This document shows positions 22,840-49,352 of a stretch of 64,000 bases of DNA, piece after piece (the first letter of the stretch is position 1; every line of letters begins with the position of its first letter). The translations under genes and the position numbers were made by a program. Where the stretch lies: the NCBI GenBank assembly GCA_024036415.1, contig JAMWET010001218.1:248001-312000 (forward strand), read 5' to 3'. The DNA is from Prochilodus magdalenae. Lineage: Eukaryota; Chordata; Actinopteri; Characiformes; Prochilodontidae. The notes below the pieces were generated by a model that was not told where the DNA came from, searched no databases, and saw only the letters and a program-made list of their open reading frames with translations.

Positions 22840-23400
22840 GCCTTTAATGTGCAAGTTTGAGTCCCATGAGCTTCTTATTGTTTTGTTGTTTGAAAGCTAT
22901 AAATAAACTAGTCAGTTTAACTTCTGAATTCGGTGATACAGGGGCATTGCCCCAGTTTCTACATAATTCAGGGACGGTGATGTAAACAAAGTCATTCGGA
23001 ATGGTTTGATGTGAAAAGGTTCGGGTTTGATTTAAGGTTTCTTTACAGTGGTGGTGAGGTTTCTTTAGGGACTGTTTTGCATTGGAACACAGTTTCTTGA
23101 AACCCATCACCATAAATTAATAAATAACACATTTTACACAAACATTTTAGTACAAAAGTACAGTAAAATAACAGACACCAGGCTATTGATACACATTTAA
23201 ATACAATAACATTCTGTAAGAGAGTTTCTAAAGGCATTAACTCCTCACTCCTCTGCCTGATTTCCATCACCACCGCTGTGAACAGGTCTTTGCATAGTAA
23301 GTTTGTATTGACCAGAACCAAAATATTTCACACTAAACCACTCTGAATGACTGAATTTGATTAATGTTTTTTGTTTTAACCATTTAATTGTGGTTCTCTC
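22840..23400. repeat. Interspersed repeat in spopl 5' intron/flank
   Basis: It shares phrases such as 'gtaaacaaagt', 'accaccgctgtgaacag' and 'caccactctga'-type words, in direct or inverted order, with 35880-36060 and 53690-53830. The ends are undefined and there is no coding content. Confidence 0.4.
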
Positions 23401-23409
23401 GCAAAAAAA

Positions 23410-26400
23410 AGTCTAAGTGACTGTTTAAAGATTAAATTTACTTTCTGCTTCATTAGCTTTTTCCCGGTTTCTCCCTCTTAAATTAAGGTTCTCAATGTAT
23501 TGCTTTTGCCTCTAGCCAGTTTTTCTATCCACCTCAAGAATTTCATGAGTCATTTTCAGACTGGAACAACAGAATAGGAAGCCAAATGTCTGAGACACCT
23601 ATCTGGATATTGAAAAATTTGCAGTGTTTTGAGATTGAGTTCTGTGAACATGCACAACATTACACTAATCAGCTGTTTCCCTGATTCGCCATACATCTGC
23701 TAAGCTTGTGCCTGTTATGTTCTTTTTTTTTTGGTTGTTTGTTTTTTTTGGTTGTTTTTTTTACTGCATTGTAGATACTTTCAGAAACTTGCACAAATTC
23801 CACTTTCATTGCATCTTGCAATCAAGCCAACTAATCACCATTTTACGCTTTGCTTTCTCCCACCTCAGCGTGTGGGAGTACAAATTTCAGGGCCTGGAAA
23901 AAAAGGAGCATCGTCTAACATGACTCATGACAGCTATAGTTCAGTCAGATGTGAAGTTTAAAGGGGCCTCATCTACTAAAAACGGGTGAATTGTTATCTA
24001 CCTCGTTCTCAGTCTATTTGTTCATTTCAATAACTGTCAAACATGTTCAATAAGTCTAAGATGCATTGGTAGATGTTTCAGGTTAACATGCAGTATTGCT
24101 CTTGCCAGGATTCACTCGGCCTTTGTTGGCAGTGGCGTCCCACAGAATTCCACTCATCTGCCAAGTGCTCAGTTCTGGAAGTCCTCAACGAGTTACCTCT
24201 TCTAATTAGTTTCACACACCAAATGCGGTGAGCGTTTGCTGAAAAGTGTTGCTGTTGTTTTGACAGCACATCGATCTTTACATTTTGGGGAAAAATCTAG
24301 GAAAATGGTGGAAATGAGAGTTGCCAGTCAACTGTGAAGACTTTCCTATAAAATTTCATGCATTAACACTGTGATTTTACTGTACTGATCTGTACATAAG
24401 TTTTGAATTGTGCTGCCATTCACTTCTGGATTGTTTAAGTTAAGAGTTAATTAGAAGTTTAGCTTAGTACAGTAGACTCTTTCAGCTTGCTGATAAATTT
24501 TATGTGGGTTACTTTTGAAAAGTTAATATAAGAAAGATTCATGTGCAAAATACACCACTATGGTCCTGCAGCTTTGCCATGTGCTGTCTGTAGCTGTCTG
24601 TGAAAATGTGTTAGATTAGTATTGGAGGATGCGTGACAGGGCCACTCTTTTTCCAGCTGGTAGCATGGCGACGTCACATTGTTTATGGTACTGTATGACT
24701 GGTTAGACAAGATATGGGGGCAGGGTTTATGTATATCTGAGCAGTGAAGTAGTTCAAATTGGCAGTACTATGTACAAGAGACCAGGTCTGTTGAGGATTG
24801 CCTACAAGCCATGATTTGATAGAAAGAATATTCAATTTCATGTTGAGTCAATCATTTACAGTCAGTCATGAAGGAAGCTGCAAAGCTAATGTGATGTGCT
24901 GCTTGAGGCCTGGTTAGAGAGTGGAATATAAACAGTCAGTTAAAGTAGTGCATTACAGTTTGTTTATGCTGTTGTTCAAACTAGGTGCATGTTTCAAAAG
25001 TGAGATCGGTTCAGAGCTTAGATACTGAGCTTGACTCAATTAGGATCCGATTTTGGCCAGGTCACCTGGCTAGCTGCTTAGGTTGTGGTATCTGTGTGCA
25101 GAATATGTGATATCACAGTGCAGAACTGTCACGGTTTGCATCATGGTGAAAGGGCATTCTGTAATTATGACGTCAAGTTCACATTCCGATCTCATCTCAA
25201 CAGCTCGCTGCAGCAATCATCCTGCTCTCCAGCTCTAGTGTTATTAGTAAGTTGTACAAAAACATGATTGAAGTCATAATTTTCTATTTTTTAAATGCTG
25301 TGTACAGAATCTTTGGCTAAATATTTTATTACACACATACAAGAAAAGTTTGTACAATAATAATAAAGAAAGCAAAATGCATGATTGTTGTAAACAATGC
25401 AGAATGTGCAGGGACAGTAAAAGATACCCCTTTTTTTTTTGGCCTTTGCAAAGTATTTCCCAGCAAAGTAAAATAAAGAATTAAATTCAGTCAAAACAAC
25501 AACAACAAAAAAAACAAACAGTTGTGTACATGTAATCTTAGAGGGATTAGTGTTAGCATGTTTTTACAGATGATAAAGCCGCATTTTTTTATCTAAGGCA
25601 TCTAAAAACAGAAGAGCGTATTGTTATTTTATAGGTTAGAAATGTTAATTTATATTACATTGTTTAATTTCACCATTTGAACATTTGGAAATGCTTAAAT
25701 AGTGGGTTCACTTGTGGGTCCTGCATGATCTGCTAAAAAAAAATTCCAAGCGCTAATTGTTTTTCGGCCATTGAGAGTTAATGGGTTAACAGGTTGCAGG
25801 CTTGTGTGGGTGGGTGTTATGAATGGATGGTTGGGATAGGCTTGGACAATTATTGGCTTCTGGAGAAGTGAACAGGCAAGCAATAAATGAGCTGCACATT
25901 ACTAATTACAAGCAGGCAAACACCAAAAGCTGAAACATTTAGTAAATAACATTAAAATAAAAATTAATTCCTCAGTGGTGGTTTTGGCATTTTAACCTGT
26001 GATGCAGCTTCGGCATCTGGGTTGGGCTTAAATGGTTTCAGCTGACCCATAGATGTCCTGACTTGTAGTATGCAAGTTTATATGGCTTGGTTTAGCCTAA
26101 GCATACACAAAATATTTGCTCTGATTTTGCAACATTGAAGTGTTTATTTTTGGAGTGGGTGTGTGGAGGTACAATGAGTTTGGAGTCTGCTTTGTTGTTT
26201 CACATGGGTTTGCGACGACCTCGTGCATAGCCTGGAATAGGTGGGTGGACATGGCCTATGGTTAAAGTTGGCAAGTGTGGGCAAAAATGTTGCTAGGTGT
26301 TGCAGGTGGAAATTGGCAGGAATCACTTTAGATTTTGCGGCCACTGGGGGATATGATTAGTGGGTGAATCTGGCGGGGGCAGGCATTAATAATCATGCCC

Positions 26401-28529
26401 ATGCAGACCTCTAATGACTATTGGTGACTGTTATTGTCAAATTATTTGAGTATATAGGATACAGTGTGCTGCACACAATCCAACATTCTGGTCAACGGAG
26501 AACAGTTGGTCATCCAAGCCAATATATTCTTCATTTATTTATTTTCAATTTCGATTAATGCATTTGCATTAATTTATTACATAGTTACAACATGTACTTT
26601 GTACTTGGGTTCTGTCATTTGTTAATGTTTTTATTGTGTCAAAAACCGTAGCTGGAAATGGTGCCAGCGCGCCAACAGGGACTTTCCATTCTGCTTCTGT
26701 TTTGTTGTGTTCTGCAAATCAAGCATGATGATGTTTTCACAGGGTATCAAACCTTTTGATTATTTATGTAGCACAGATATGTTTTCATTACAGTATTGGA
26801 AAACAGAATTAGCCAAAGGTACACTTTAATTGTATCTCTACCTACTATTTATTTTCCTAGGTCTGCTATATTAGGGATACAACTGTAGACTTTTGCCTGG
26901 CACAGTCCATTAGACCATTGTTGTCTAGATATTACTTGGTTGGTGGTCCTTTCTAAGCAGTGACCCTGGCACAGTAGTATTTCTTATTCCAGAGTGTATT
27001 GAGCAAAGTTGCTGGACACTTCTGTATTGTTGGTATGCTTTGTCACTGTTCTTTTACTGTTTTTATTTTCTTAGTTTTTTTTCTTTTTGTGATTTGAGTT
27101 TCCTCTTCAGACCTTTATCAAAGGCATCTTTCTGGCCAGAGTGTTGCCTGGATATTTATAAAAGTTGGACTGCTCTGAACTTTGCCGTGATCCTTCACCA
27201 ACACTTCTCACTGCTGTGCTGATAAGGGTCCATCACCAAAATAATATTTGTACAATAGCAGTCCTTTGCTTTAGGAAAGTGGCCACAGAAGGAGGCTTAT
27301 AAAGTGTACAACAACAGGTTGGCTATACTCTGTTATTGTGAATCTACTTAGTTGACCTATAAGGTAGGTGGACACAATAAAATGGACAATGAGTGTAGAT
27401 GCAAGTTAGGTTTGCTTTATTTGGTCAGTCATAGTTATCATAAACATTTGTTTTGGAGCAAATTACAGGTTGGTGTTTTATAGTGTTTATTAACTGAAAG
27501 TGTTCAGTATGTTAAATCAGGTCAGGTGTACAAATTAAAGTGTTGTTAACAGCAAATGTAATGTATATTTGCCAAGCGTATATAGTGAGCATAGCAGCTT
27601 AATGTTTAGGTAAAGTTTTTTACAGGAACATTATGATATGGTCACAACCTGCACTGGACACTTTTAATGAAAGTATGTCACGTTTACACGAAAGGTAAAG
27701 CTATTGGATCGAAGACTAAAACAGTACAATTAGAAAAATCAACAATTTATCACAGGTTTTAATTTTGTTTTTATTTGCTGGAAATCTAACCACATGTTCT
27801 TGCTAGCAAACGACAAAGCAAAGTGTTCATGGTTTTTAGGCATGATTTGGAAGCACAGGTACAGGTCGAGTTGTAAAAGTCTAAACTGTATGTAAATGAA
27901 CTGCGATGAAGCGAATATCTTATTGATGTTGGCGCAAACTAAATTCTTGTGGACTCAGGTGGTCTGTAGTCCCTGGCCTTTGCCCTCTGGACTTTTGGTT
28001 ACTACTGCATTTTGTTCCTATTCCCAGTAGTGTAACCCAGAATATGGGAGTTAAACCTTGTAAATTTGTAAACTTCAGATTTTAATTGAAACATACATAT
28101 TACGTTATCTTGTCAGACGCTCAAAAGTGTACAGGCCCAAAGCTGAGTGTTAAATGTATGTGTCTGTATGTCACTGTAGGATGGCCTATGAGGGGTCAGA
28201 GATGGGCATGCTGTGTTAAAGCTGTACCTGGTCACTGCGTGGAGTGCTGTGTTTTCTTAGGGATGGCATGAGTGATCTGTTTTTCCCCAAACACAAGGTA
28301 AGTGAGAAGCACAGGTAATCACCCCACCAGCCAGACACAGCACAGTAACCTAAGTCTTAATTGTGGAAGTCTAGATACTTGTACTTTGTAAGTGTAAAGG
28401 AAAACAATAGCAGTGTCATTGGATAAATTACGGTTTGTAAGCATTGTAGCCTTATTTAAGGAATCAAAGTCCAGACACTGTCTTAAGATGTAAGCTTGAC
28501 TAACTGATAACTATTTTGACTGTTTATAC

Positions 28530-28530
<1 letters not shown>
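23410..28530. other. Long non-coding interval before the first spopl coding exon
   Basis: Probably spopl intron 1 and upstream non-coding exons. No open frame with splice-consistent borders is convincing. A strong donor-like site 'cacaaggtaagtgag' at 28298 could end a 5'UTR exon. Around 27230-27410 are words ('aaaatggacaatgagtgtag') shared with a common fish repeat that also appears near 40.0 kb. Confidence 0.4.

Positions 28531-28532
<2 letters not shown>

Positions 28533-28580
<48 letters not shown>
28533..28580 (+). repeat. (GT)24 microsatellite abutting a probable 3' splice site
   Basis: Twenty-four GT units run directly into an AG at 28581-28582. The first spopl coding exon appears to start at 28583, giving a 41-base 5'UTR part before the ATG. 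A UG tract thus sits where a polypyrimidine tract is usual. Confidence 0.85.
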
Positions 28581-28582
<2 letters not shown>

Positions 28583-28623
28583 GTCAAGCTTCATAAGGGA
28601 CACGAGAGGGGATAAAGCTGGCC

Positions 28624-31802
<3,179 letters not shown>

Positions 31803-32250
31803 CCTTCACCACCACAGACTTTATAAAGACACGACACGTAGGGAGGCAACCAGCCCTGTTACCCTTTATTACCCCAACTTGATTCCCTGCTCCCTCAAAA
31901 CCTTGTTGGAGGACTGCACTGGCCCCCCCAGTGCTTTTCGCTCACTCAGAGGATGAAGGAACCCACTTCGAAATGGCTTCACTCCGGGCTCCTTGTTCTC
32001 CGCCAAGTGACGTGTCTTTTGAGAAATGGCCTTAAAGGACATGCCTCCTCTGCCCCCTCCGCTGTGGTGTCTATCCGTGTGACTGTGTGCCTGCTGCGCC
32101 TTTACCCAGGCCTGTCCAGATTGCACTAACTCTCCCATAACGCAGTAGTTTTAAAGTGATGTTTAGGACCCTCGTCTGTTAAGTGTTTTCACCTAGGGCA
32201 CATTAGCTGACATCCAGGATGTCAAGCCCTATCTGTGATTTGACATTTCA

Positions 32251-32256
32251 AATAAA
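32251..32256 (+). terminator. spopl: Candidate poly(A) signal of spopl
   Basis: AATAAA 449 nt downstream of the stop codon, followed by A-rich sequence. Longer 3' ends are possible. Confidence 0.55.
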
Positions 32257-32269
32257 AAAATTACAAAAA

Positions 32270-35200
32270 AAAAATCAAAGGAGGAAAAGAAAAGAGTGAG
32301 AGAAAAGCAAAAATAGTGTGTGAACTCACCAGAACACATCTACATGTCAAGTGCAAAAATCATTTCCACTGACACTTTTTAAAATGGTGTTGTTGCCCAT
32401 GTTGTTGGCAAAAAAAACAATGTTTCCTAGTATGTTTAACATCATTAAATATGGGCATAAAGTATTAACTGAGATTCTGCATTAGAATACTTGGTGAAAT
32501 GTGATGCATTCTTTCTGAGTATAATTATGAGTATTACATGAAAACAGAACTGAAAATGTTGATATTTTGCACCTACTTAACTATTGGGTAAATATGAAGA
32601 TTTGTTTACCATATTGTTTACAAGATGTTTTTTTCCCTTTTCACACAGACTTATTTTTGACTTTAGTCGTATGGAGTTTATTTTCCATGATTAGCAGCTT
32701 TGCTTACTCTATCAAATGGCAGAGTTCTTTGTGTTTGGAAAATGTATTGTGGTTTAAAAGAACTTTGATTTATTGCTTTGAAATTAAAATGGAAAAAAGC
32801 ACAAGGGCTTTTTTTTATTTGCGTTTTTTGAAAAGAAGGGAAAGGTATGGAAATATCAGTTCACGTTTGCATAGGTTAGGGGGAGCTTATCTATAATGAT
32901 TACTTGATTAATCCAATGGAAAAAAAATGATTCAGTGAATCGACGTAACAGATTCTCCACAAGGGGGTGCTAGTAACAAAGTTACTTTGTTCACCTCTGC
33001 AAGGAAATCCACTGTAGGAGTGTGCTGTTGTGTGATAGAATTTGGATAGACCAAACGTTGATGACGTCATGAATAAGCCACAGGAGAAGGGAAGCGGCTT
33101 TAAAAATCTGTGACAAAGCCCAACTTCGCAGATCAGTAGAGGATGGTGGACTTTCAAGCTCTGTATTGCAGAGTCCCATTTAAATGCATGCGTGTCACAG
33201 TCATATGGATGCCACAGATTACACTAGTGGTTTTGGTTATTTACACACACAAAGAGCTGAATGTGTACATATGTAGCACAAGGAACCTCAAACCTTCACA
33301 GTCATGTGAAAGTCAGTTATACTCTGCAACTGTATGAAGAAAAAATGCCAGTTCTTACATAATGCTGCTTTAAGGGGGGAAAAAAATCATAATTTTCCTT
33401 ATACAGCTACACTATGTAAGAATTGGAGAATTTAGAAACCTCTCTGGTGGAAATGTGTAATTGCATGCAGCAAAATGTTAGGTTGTGTTTTGGTCTCTGC
33501 ATCTTCTTCAAGAGGCGAAGCTGAGTATTCAAAGAGAACACAGTCAAAACTTGGATTAGAGAATTGTACTTGTAAATTGTGTTTTTTATACAAAAGTCAT
33601 TCATCTTTTAGTCTAACTTTACAGGGTGACCTGCATGTACCTGCATGTTTGTTTATTCTTTTGCGCTGTGTCTTTAATTTTCAACAACAAAAAATATGTG
33701 GTTTAGTTGGGACATTATTAGATCTTCCCCTTTCTGCACTGTGTATGTAAATGTTTGTGCGTGTAAACAGTCTGCACCAGTGTAAGCCTGAAGTACACGC
33801 CAGAGGGGAAAACTCAGCTGCCTGAAACGCCTTGTTGGAATTCCAGCTCTTCTCTGTTACAAGATGATGTCATCTTGTGACACAGTCCTCACACACCACA
33901 GAGAGCTTAAAAGGTCTTGCCACTCTTGACACCTCCTGCTCCAGTTTAGCTTGTGAAGTTTGGCCTGGTCTAGCTGACCTTTAGGATTGGACTCACAAAC
34001 TGATAACGGCAGCACAGACGCCATTGTAAGAAGATTCAAAGCAGGGTGGGGGCGGAGCTTGTAGTGGGATGCTGCTGTAGTGAATAACCAATCAGAGTAG
34101 TGTGTGAGTTGACTAATCAGAGCACACTGGGCTTAGTAGAAGGGAGGCTTAAAGACACATGAGCTCTAAAAGGGTTCCAGACAGGGTGAGTATAGACGGT
34201 ACAGAATGAGCTAAATATTTTTTGGAATATTGAAGCATGTAAATCTTTTTATGTAAATCTAAATTTTATGAACACTGAAAATAAGCATATTTGAATGTTG
34301 TCTGTATTGGAAACAGCAGTATCGCACCATCCTTAACATAAACAGTCTACAAGGCTATGGCTAAAATGTTTGGAAATATGTAATTCACCACGATCATCTC
34401 TTCGGAGCGCTCTGTGAATTTAGGTGTAAGCCGATGAATTCACTTTTGAAGTTCCATTTCGGGGCTGCTTTCTGTCCTAAACCGCCCGTAAGCTGTGATC
34501 AAAGTGACTAAAGCATAAATCCTGAGCAGCTATGTTCATTTACTCATCAGATTAGCTCACAGCACCGGGTGTGTATGTGTTTGATCTGAGCCTACAGCCC
34601 TAAAGTCATGCAGGTCCATTTGACAAGCAGCCGAAATCTTTTATGCTTGTTCTCTATGCTAATGCGAGCAGTCTGTCTACCTGCAAACAGAGCAAACGCA
34701 TGAAGGTCTGTGTTTGATACTTTGGTAGGAAGTAATGAATTTAACTAGTGAAGTGAAGTGAGGTTCTGGTTTGTTCTGGAGCCTGGCATGTATCCCATAT
34801 ACTGTTCTATCCACAGATCTTGACATGCAGTTCCAAGACCTGACCCAGCTAATTAAGGTTGAAGTTCCTTGTGGTGTATGCTAATCTCATCAAGTGCATT
34901 GTTGTCACATGGCAAATACACCTAGGTATGCATTTTATTCTAATAGCTGTGATTATAAAGAGACCAAAAAGATATAAAACATCACAACACATTACTGTGA
35001 AATCAATATCCAGTCCTGATTAAAGCATTACGGTAAGGGAAAATAATACCCCATGATCAATTTCATACCTCTCTGTATGATGTTTCAGATTGACTGTCCC
35101 AGCCACATTAACCTCATTAACAGGATTCCTCTATCAGAGGGCTGCATGACTGAAGACCCTACCGTGTGTGAGTCTTTGGTGTCCGTCTGCATTACTGTCA

Positions 35201-36110
35201 CTATTTCTATGTCAGTTTAAACTGTACTGTTGCCACTAATAAGCCAGAACTGTGCTGAATATGTCAGAGAAGAATAAGAATGAGAGCAACGTTACTCCTT
35301 AGTTCTTTTTGGGATCTTGCGTTATTTTTTTTCCCGTTTGTTTAATGATCAAAATGAGTGGTACAGGGTGAATCAAGGAGACAGGGGAATGCATTACGAT
35401 TTTAGAACTCATCACTTAGTCACAGCTTGCTTTGTTGCCTGAAACATGAAAACATTAACAAGGCTTGAAAGAGAGAACTTCACGAAGGACAGCAAAAACA
35501 GATTTGTTTTTTTTTTCGTTTTGTTTTTCCCTTGTAATGGAGCGTTCAGCAACAGTTCCTGTAAAATTCGGGGTGCACGTTACACTTACAACATCACTGA
35601 GGTCAGTATGAATAGGTCACTGAGGAAGTGTCTGGATGCATCTCTCAGACTCGGGTTTAAGACTATATACGGCTGGATTTACAAATGCTGTGACTACATT
35701 TCACGACTGTTAGAACATGCAAAACTACTAATCCAAAGATGGAACATGACAGACAGATTGTAGTTCGGCAGTTTTACTGCTTTACGCTACACAAAGGGTA
35801 TTCTCAAACCTTCAGCGGGACCTTAACATTGTTCCCGCACCTTATCCTGCCTGCCTCTACAGCATTCAGAAAGGATTCCCGTGATTTTCCCACATTTCCA
35901 CATTATTAAATAGTCAAGATGTAAACAAAGTTGTTCACGGTGGTTAGACTTGAAAGGTTCTGTTGAAGAGAAACTAGCTCAGTTAGAATTGTTCACAGTG
36001 GTGGTGATAGGAACCAGACACCTGAAGAGGTTAACCACTCTAAAAACTTCCCCCAGCAAAGACGTTACGTGAGATGGTGTAGAATCCGCTTCCTGATGTC
36101 TAAGACACAG
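32270..36110. other. spopl-nxph2 intergenic interval
   Basis: No gene recognised on either strand. The open frames present are short, lack splice partners and show no motif. The 35880-36060 part belongs to the repeat family also seen at 22840-23400 and 53690-53830. Confidence 0.4.
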
Positions 36111-36497
36111 AGTTGCGTTTACATGCACTTTATAATCCGCTAACTGCAGATAATTCCGATTTTGTCAGTAAGCCGTGTTTGCGTGCACTTGGGTAATCGG
36201 ATAATGGGGAAACTTCGGGTCTACTTGAGTCAAGTAATCGGATTTCTGCTTTTCAAGCGACGATAAACTCACAGAAGAAGACATGATATAAATGTGACAT
36301 AAAACTGTCACATAAACACCAGGTCACTTTACCTGAAGATACATACATCATCCAGAAGATAAAGAAAATCTCAGTTCTTTCATCAAATCTATGTATTTCG
36401 CTAAGAAATCTGAATATACTGTTTACATGACTACTTGAATAATCAGATAGCAGCGGAAATAATATTATAATCATATCAGTGCATGTAAACGCACTCA
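36111..36497. mobile_element. About 390-bp MITE with terminal inverted repeats
   Basis: The left end 'gttgcgtttacatgcacttt' plus 'ataatc' faces its inverse near 36465-36497 ('gtgcatgtaaacgcact'). The interior is AT-rich with repeated 'aatcgga' words and no coding content. The target duplication is not clear. The superfamily is uncertain (hAT or Harbinger are possible). Confidence 0.7.
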
Positions 36498-36704
36498 GTG
36501 TTTTACTTTTGGGTTACTATGTTTCTTCCTTTATTCATTCATGGTGGGGATTTACAAGTAGGGCATTATCATTTAAAATTATCCCAGGAGAAAACTTTTC
36601 TTCCCCTAGTTTTACCACTATTTAACTGTTAAGTGCATTACAAACAGAAGGTTAACTGAAGGTTAACTGGTGGTTTTAGATGTCCAATAAAATAGCTGCA
36701 CTCG

Positions 36705-37327
36705 TCATGAAAGAATAGTTGCACAAATAGTTAAACCTGGTGTAAAGGTTTGACATGGTGAGACATGCAAATTATTCAAGTTTCGAGCTCGGCTGGTCAT
36801 GTGATGTAAGCAAGGACGGGCCTTATCACTGTACCTGACTGAGCCAACAGCCATGACTGCGGATATTCAGTGAGCAGCAATGCCCTCCATGAGTCATCCT
36901 GTTAGTGCCAGCACCATTGACAGACGGATGCACAACACAGGACTACATGTCCTTAACACCACGCCAACGTCACCAAAGACTGCAATGGTGTTGTCATGGA
37001 GAAGACCAATGAATCCATGTGTGGAGGCACCGAAGTCAGCGCCAAGATGAGCGGTTTCTTGTTACGCATCACAGACATGGTGTTACTCCACCTCCACCCC
37101 AACTGCAAAATCTGCAGGGAGAATATTCAAGTGTGAGAATATTCAAGCTGCATGAGATGGATTATCACAGGACATCATTTGGAACCTCTACCACTCCATG
37201 CAGAGATGTCTGGTATGTAGAGTTAGAAGGCTCGACGCCATTCTGAGAGACACTACTTGTGTATGTGTGACATTGCAATCTGACACTACCTTCCGGGTGC
37301 AACTATTCTTTTAATGATGAATTTATA
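36705..37327 (+). mobile_element. Family-B Tc1 element, internally deleted
   Basis: The left inverted repeat 'cactcgtcatgaaagaatag' plus 'ttgcac' and the right 'gggtgcaactattctttta' are both present. The transposase (+ strand) lacks the segment around the second catalytic Asp, since 'tgtcatggagaagaccaatg' joins across a deletion. It lies about 100 bases beyond the nxph2 poly(A) signal. Confidence 0.8.
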
Positions 37328-37422
37328 TTTGTGTTGTAGAGTCCTGGATCCTATCACCACCACTGAAATCAGATTGTGTTGGTTTCTCTACATGTATTTC
37401 ACACTTAACACCTATGAATGAC

Positions 37423-37428
37423 TTTATT
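37423..37428 (-). terminator. nxph2: Candidate poly(A) signal of nxph2
   Basis: AATAAA on the - strand, about 200 nt after the stop codon. The same hexamer is kept in the duplicated fragment near 48.64 kb. Confidence 0.55.
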
Positions 37429-37624
37429 TATATCTCATGACCAAATCCTGAAGAAATGTTTAAAAATCTGTGGATATCTGCTTTTTACACAGACCTCAAA
37501 ACAGCAGTAGGCTACCTCTGGCTAGTTTGCTTTCCAGTCATTGAAAGGAAAATAAAAGGTAACCAATTTAAGATGGTCTGGGAGGATCTTAGCTCCTCAG
37601 ATATGTGAGCCATTTAGTGGATTG

Positions 37625-46823
<9,199 letters not shown>

Positions 46824-47089
46824 CTCTTGTCCTTTAACTTGGACACGCCTATTAAAAAGCAGATCCACTGGCAAACCTGCACAGAGTCAGTCTGCAGAGG
46901 AGCAAGCACAGCAGAAATAAAGGAAGCATTAAAGATTTTAGATTGAGTTGCAACTTACTGTATATAGCAAAGGCAAGATAGCAAGATCTGCAATAAGGGC
47001 AAAATGAAGGAGTTTACTTCAAAAGCAAAACAGAAGGCATGTTAGTGCACATGACACTTAAAATCATTCACTCACATTCCCACTGAAGA

Positions 47090-47650
47090 GCTGCCTCCGC
47101 TCATGCTTGTCCCCGGCTCGTGCGCATCCTCTACCGCCGCGTGCATGTACCCCTTTCTGGTCCTGGCCCCGGACGAAAAGTGAGCTGTGTTCAGAAACTC
47201 TCAGTGTAATCGCCTGCTCGGACAGTACGGCTCGCGGCCAACTTTAAAATCCTCTTAGCACTCCTCATCTGGCTCTTTACTGTAAAAGAACAAATCCTAA
47301 AAAATTAAAACTATAACGCGATTACCCGCGCGCGATTGTCTCAGCTCGAGCAGCCGCGCGTGCTCGCGCTCGGTTTCTGCAGCGCCACTGCGCTCGCGCC
47401 CTTCTCTTTGGAGTTTTGAGGGCGGGAGAAGCGCGCGCGCCTTCCCTTCCACGGTCCGACGGCCAATAGCTGATGAGGAGAGGCTAACGGAGCAGCTCAC
47501 CTCGTCGACTTTAAAGAGGGATTTGACCGACTTCACCCGCGGTAACAGTGTTTAGTGTTTTAGTCGCGGTGTCCTTTCCGCAGCGCCGGAGTTTAAAACG
47601 AAGACCCGGTTTCATCAGAAGGAGCCAAGCTGGATAAGCCACCGACTCTG
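47090..47650. promoter_or_regulatory. CpG-rich island, probable nxph2 promoter
   Basis: The only strongly CpG-rich segment in the window ('cgcgcgcgcc', 'gattacccgcgcgcgattgt', 'gcagccgcgcgtgctcgcgc'). It lies 270-830 bases upstream of the nxph2 ATG on the - strand, as expected for its promoter and 5'UTR. No TATA box is evident. A + strand transcript cannot be excluded. Confidence 0.65.
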
Positions 47651-48049
47651 AGCTTACCTGGCTAACTATTCGAAGACTTTTAGGGTTTAGTTTACCTCAA
47701 AGTGAATTGACCCCTTTTCCTTTCACTCCTCCTAGGAAGATTTTCATTTAGCTACACTTGTTTTTGGTTCCAGTGTGGAAAACCATCCAGCCCACTTACT
47801 GTAAACTGTGATTCGGCCGCAGCCAGGCTGGTTAATAGATTATGTGCCTCTTGCGCCCCACTGTGGTCGAAACCGAAACTGCACCCTCCTCATTCCCACA
47901 ACAGGACATATTAAAAACTATTTTTATCAAACATGTTTCTGGTACGTAGTAAATAACCCAATAAACCGTTTATTTCTTCATTTTCATAATTTCTTTACCT
48001 AATGATAAACAAAGAGCTTTTTAAATACAAAACATACATATTTTTTTAA

Positions 48050-48800
<751 letters not shown>

Positions 48801-48867
48801 TCCATGGCGCTCTCAAAAAACAAAAACAAAACAACAACACAAACTGTAATTGTGTTCCTTTAGCCTT

Positions 48868-48873
48868 TTTATT
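48868..48873 (-). terminator. Candidate poly(A) signal of the uncharacterised gene
   Basis: AATAAA on the - strand about 480 nt after the stop at 49353. The unrelated Tc1-nxph2 chimera begins about 70 bases further on. Confidence 0.4.
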
Positions 48874-49352
48874 ATTTATGACAATAATTAAACATTAATA
48901 AAACAGTTTTTTGTTTCTTTGTGATATCTTCCTTGTCTTTTTTGAAAAAAAGAAGCTGGTGAAAAGGAAAAGTGGCCTAAAGTTTCAGCAATTCAGCAGC
49001 ATGGCAGCAAAGGTTGCATTTGGCTACTTGAAACAACAAAAGTTGCCCTTTATAGAACATAACAGGCCAGGCTAAACTAAACTCAACACCCCCTGGTACC
49101 GGTCTTCTAAAACAAAGGACAAACGGATGTTCTGAACATGTTCAAAACTAAAAACAACTACATACATCTGTGACTGCTGATATTCCTTCTTCCACCAAAA
49201 ACACATACTGAACTGGTTTCATTAGTTTTGAACTGCTATAGAAAACTCAGAAATCAGAAGTCAGTATAAATTTACTTATGAGTTACCATATAACTCAAAA
49301 CAAGAATGACAAACTCCTGTTCTCCGGTAGAAAAAAAGCCATTACAAGAGCC

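Noticed and set aside
35446..35763. A 105-codon open frame between spopl and nxph2
   Set aside because: Low-complexity start with a poly-Phe run, no domain and no flanking exon signals that fit.
47297..47536. A 79-codon open frame in the CpG island
   Set aside because: GC-rich DNA has few stops. There is no motif, and the real nxph2 start exon is at 46779-46823.
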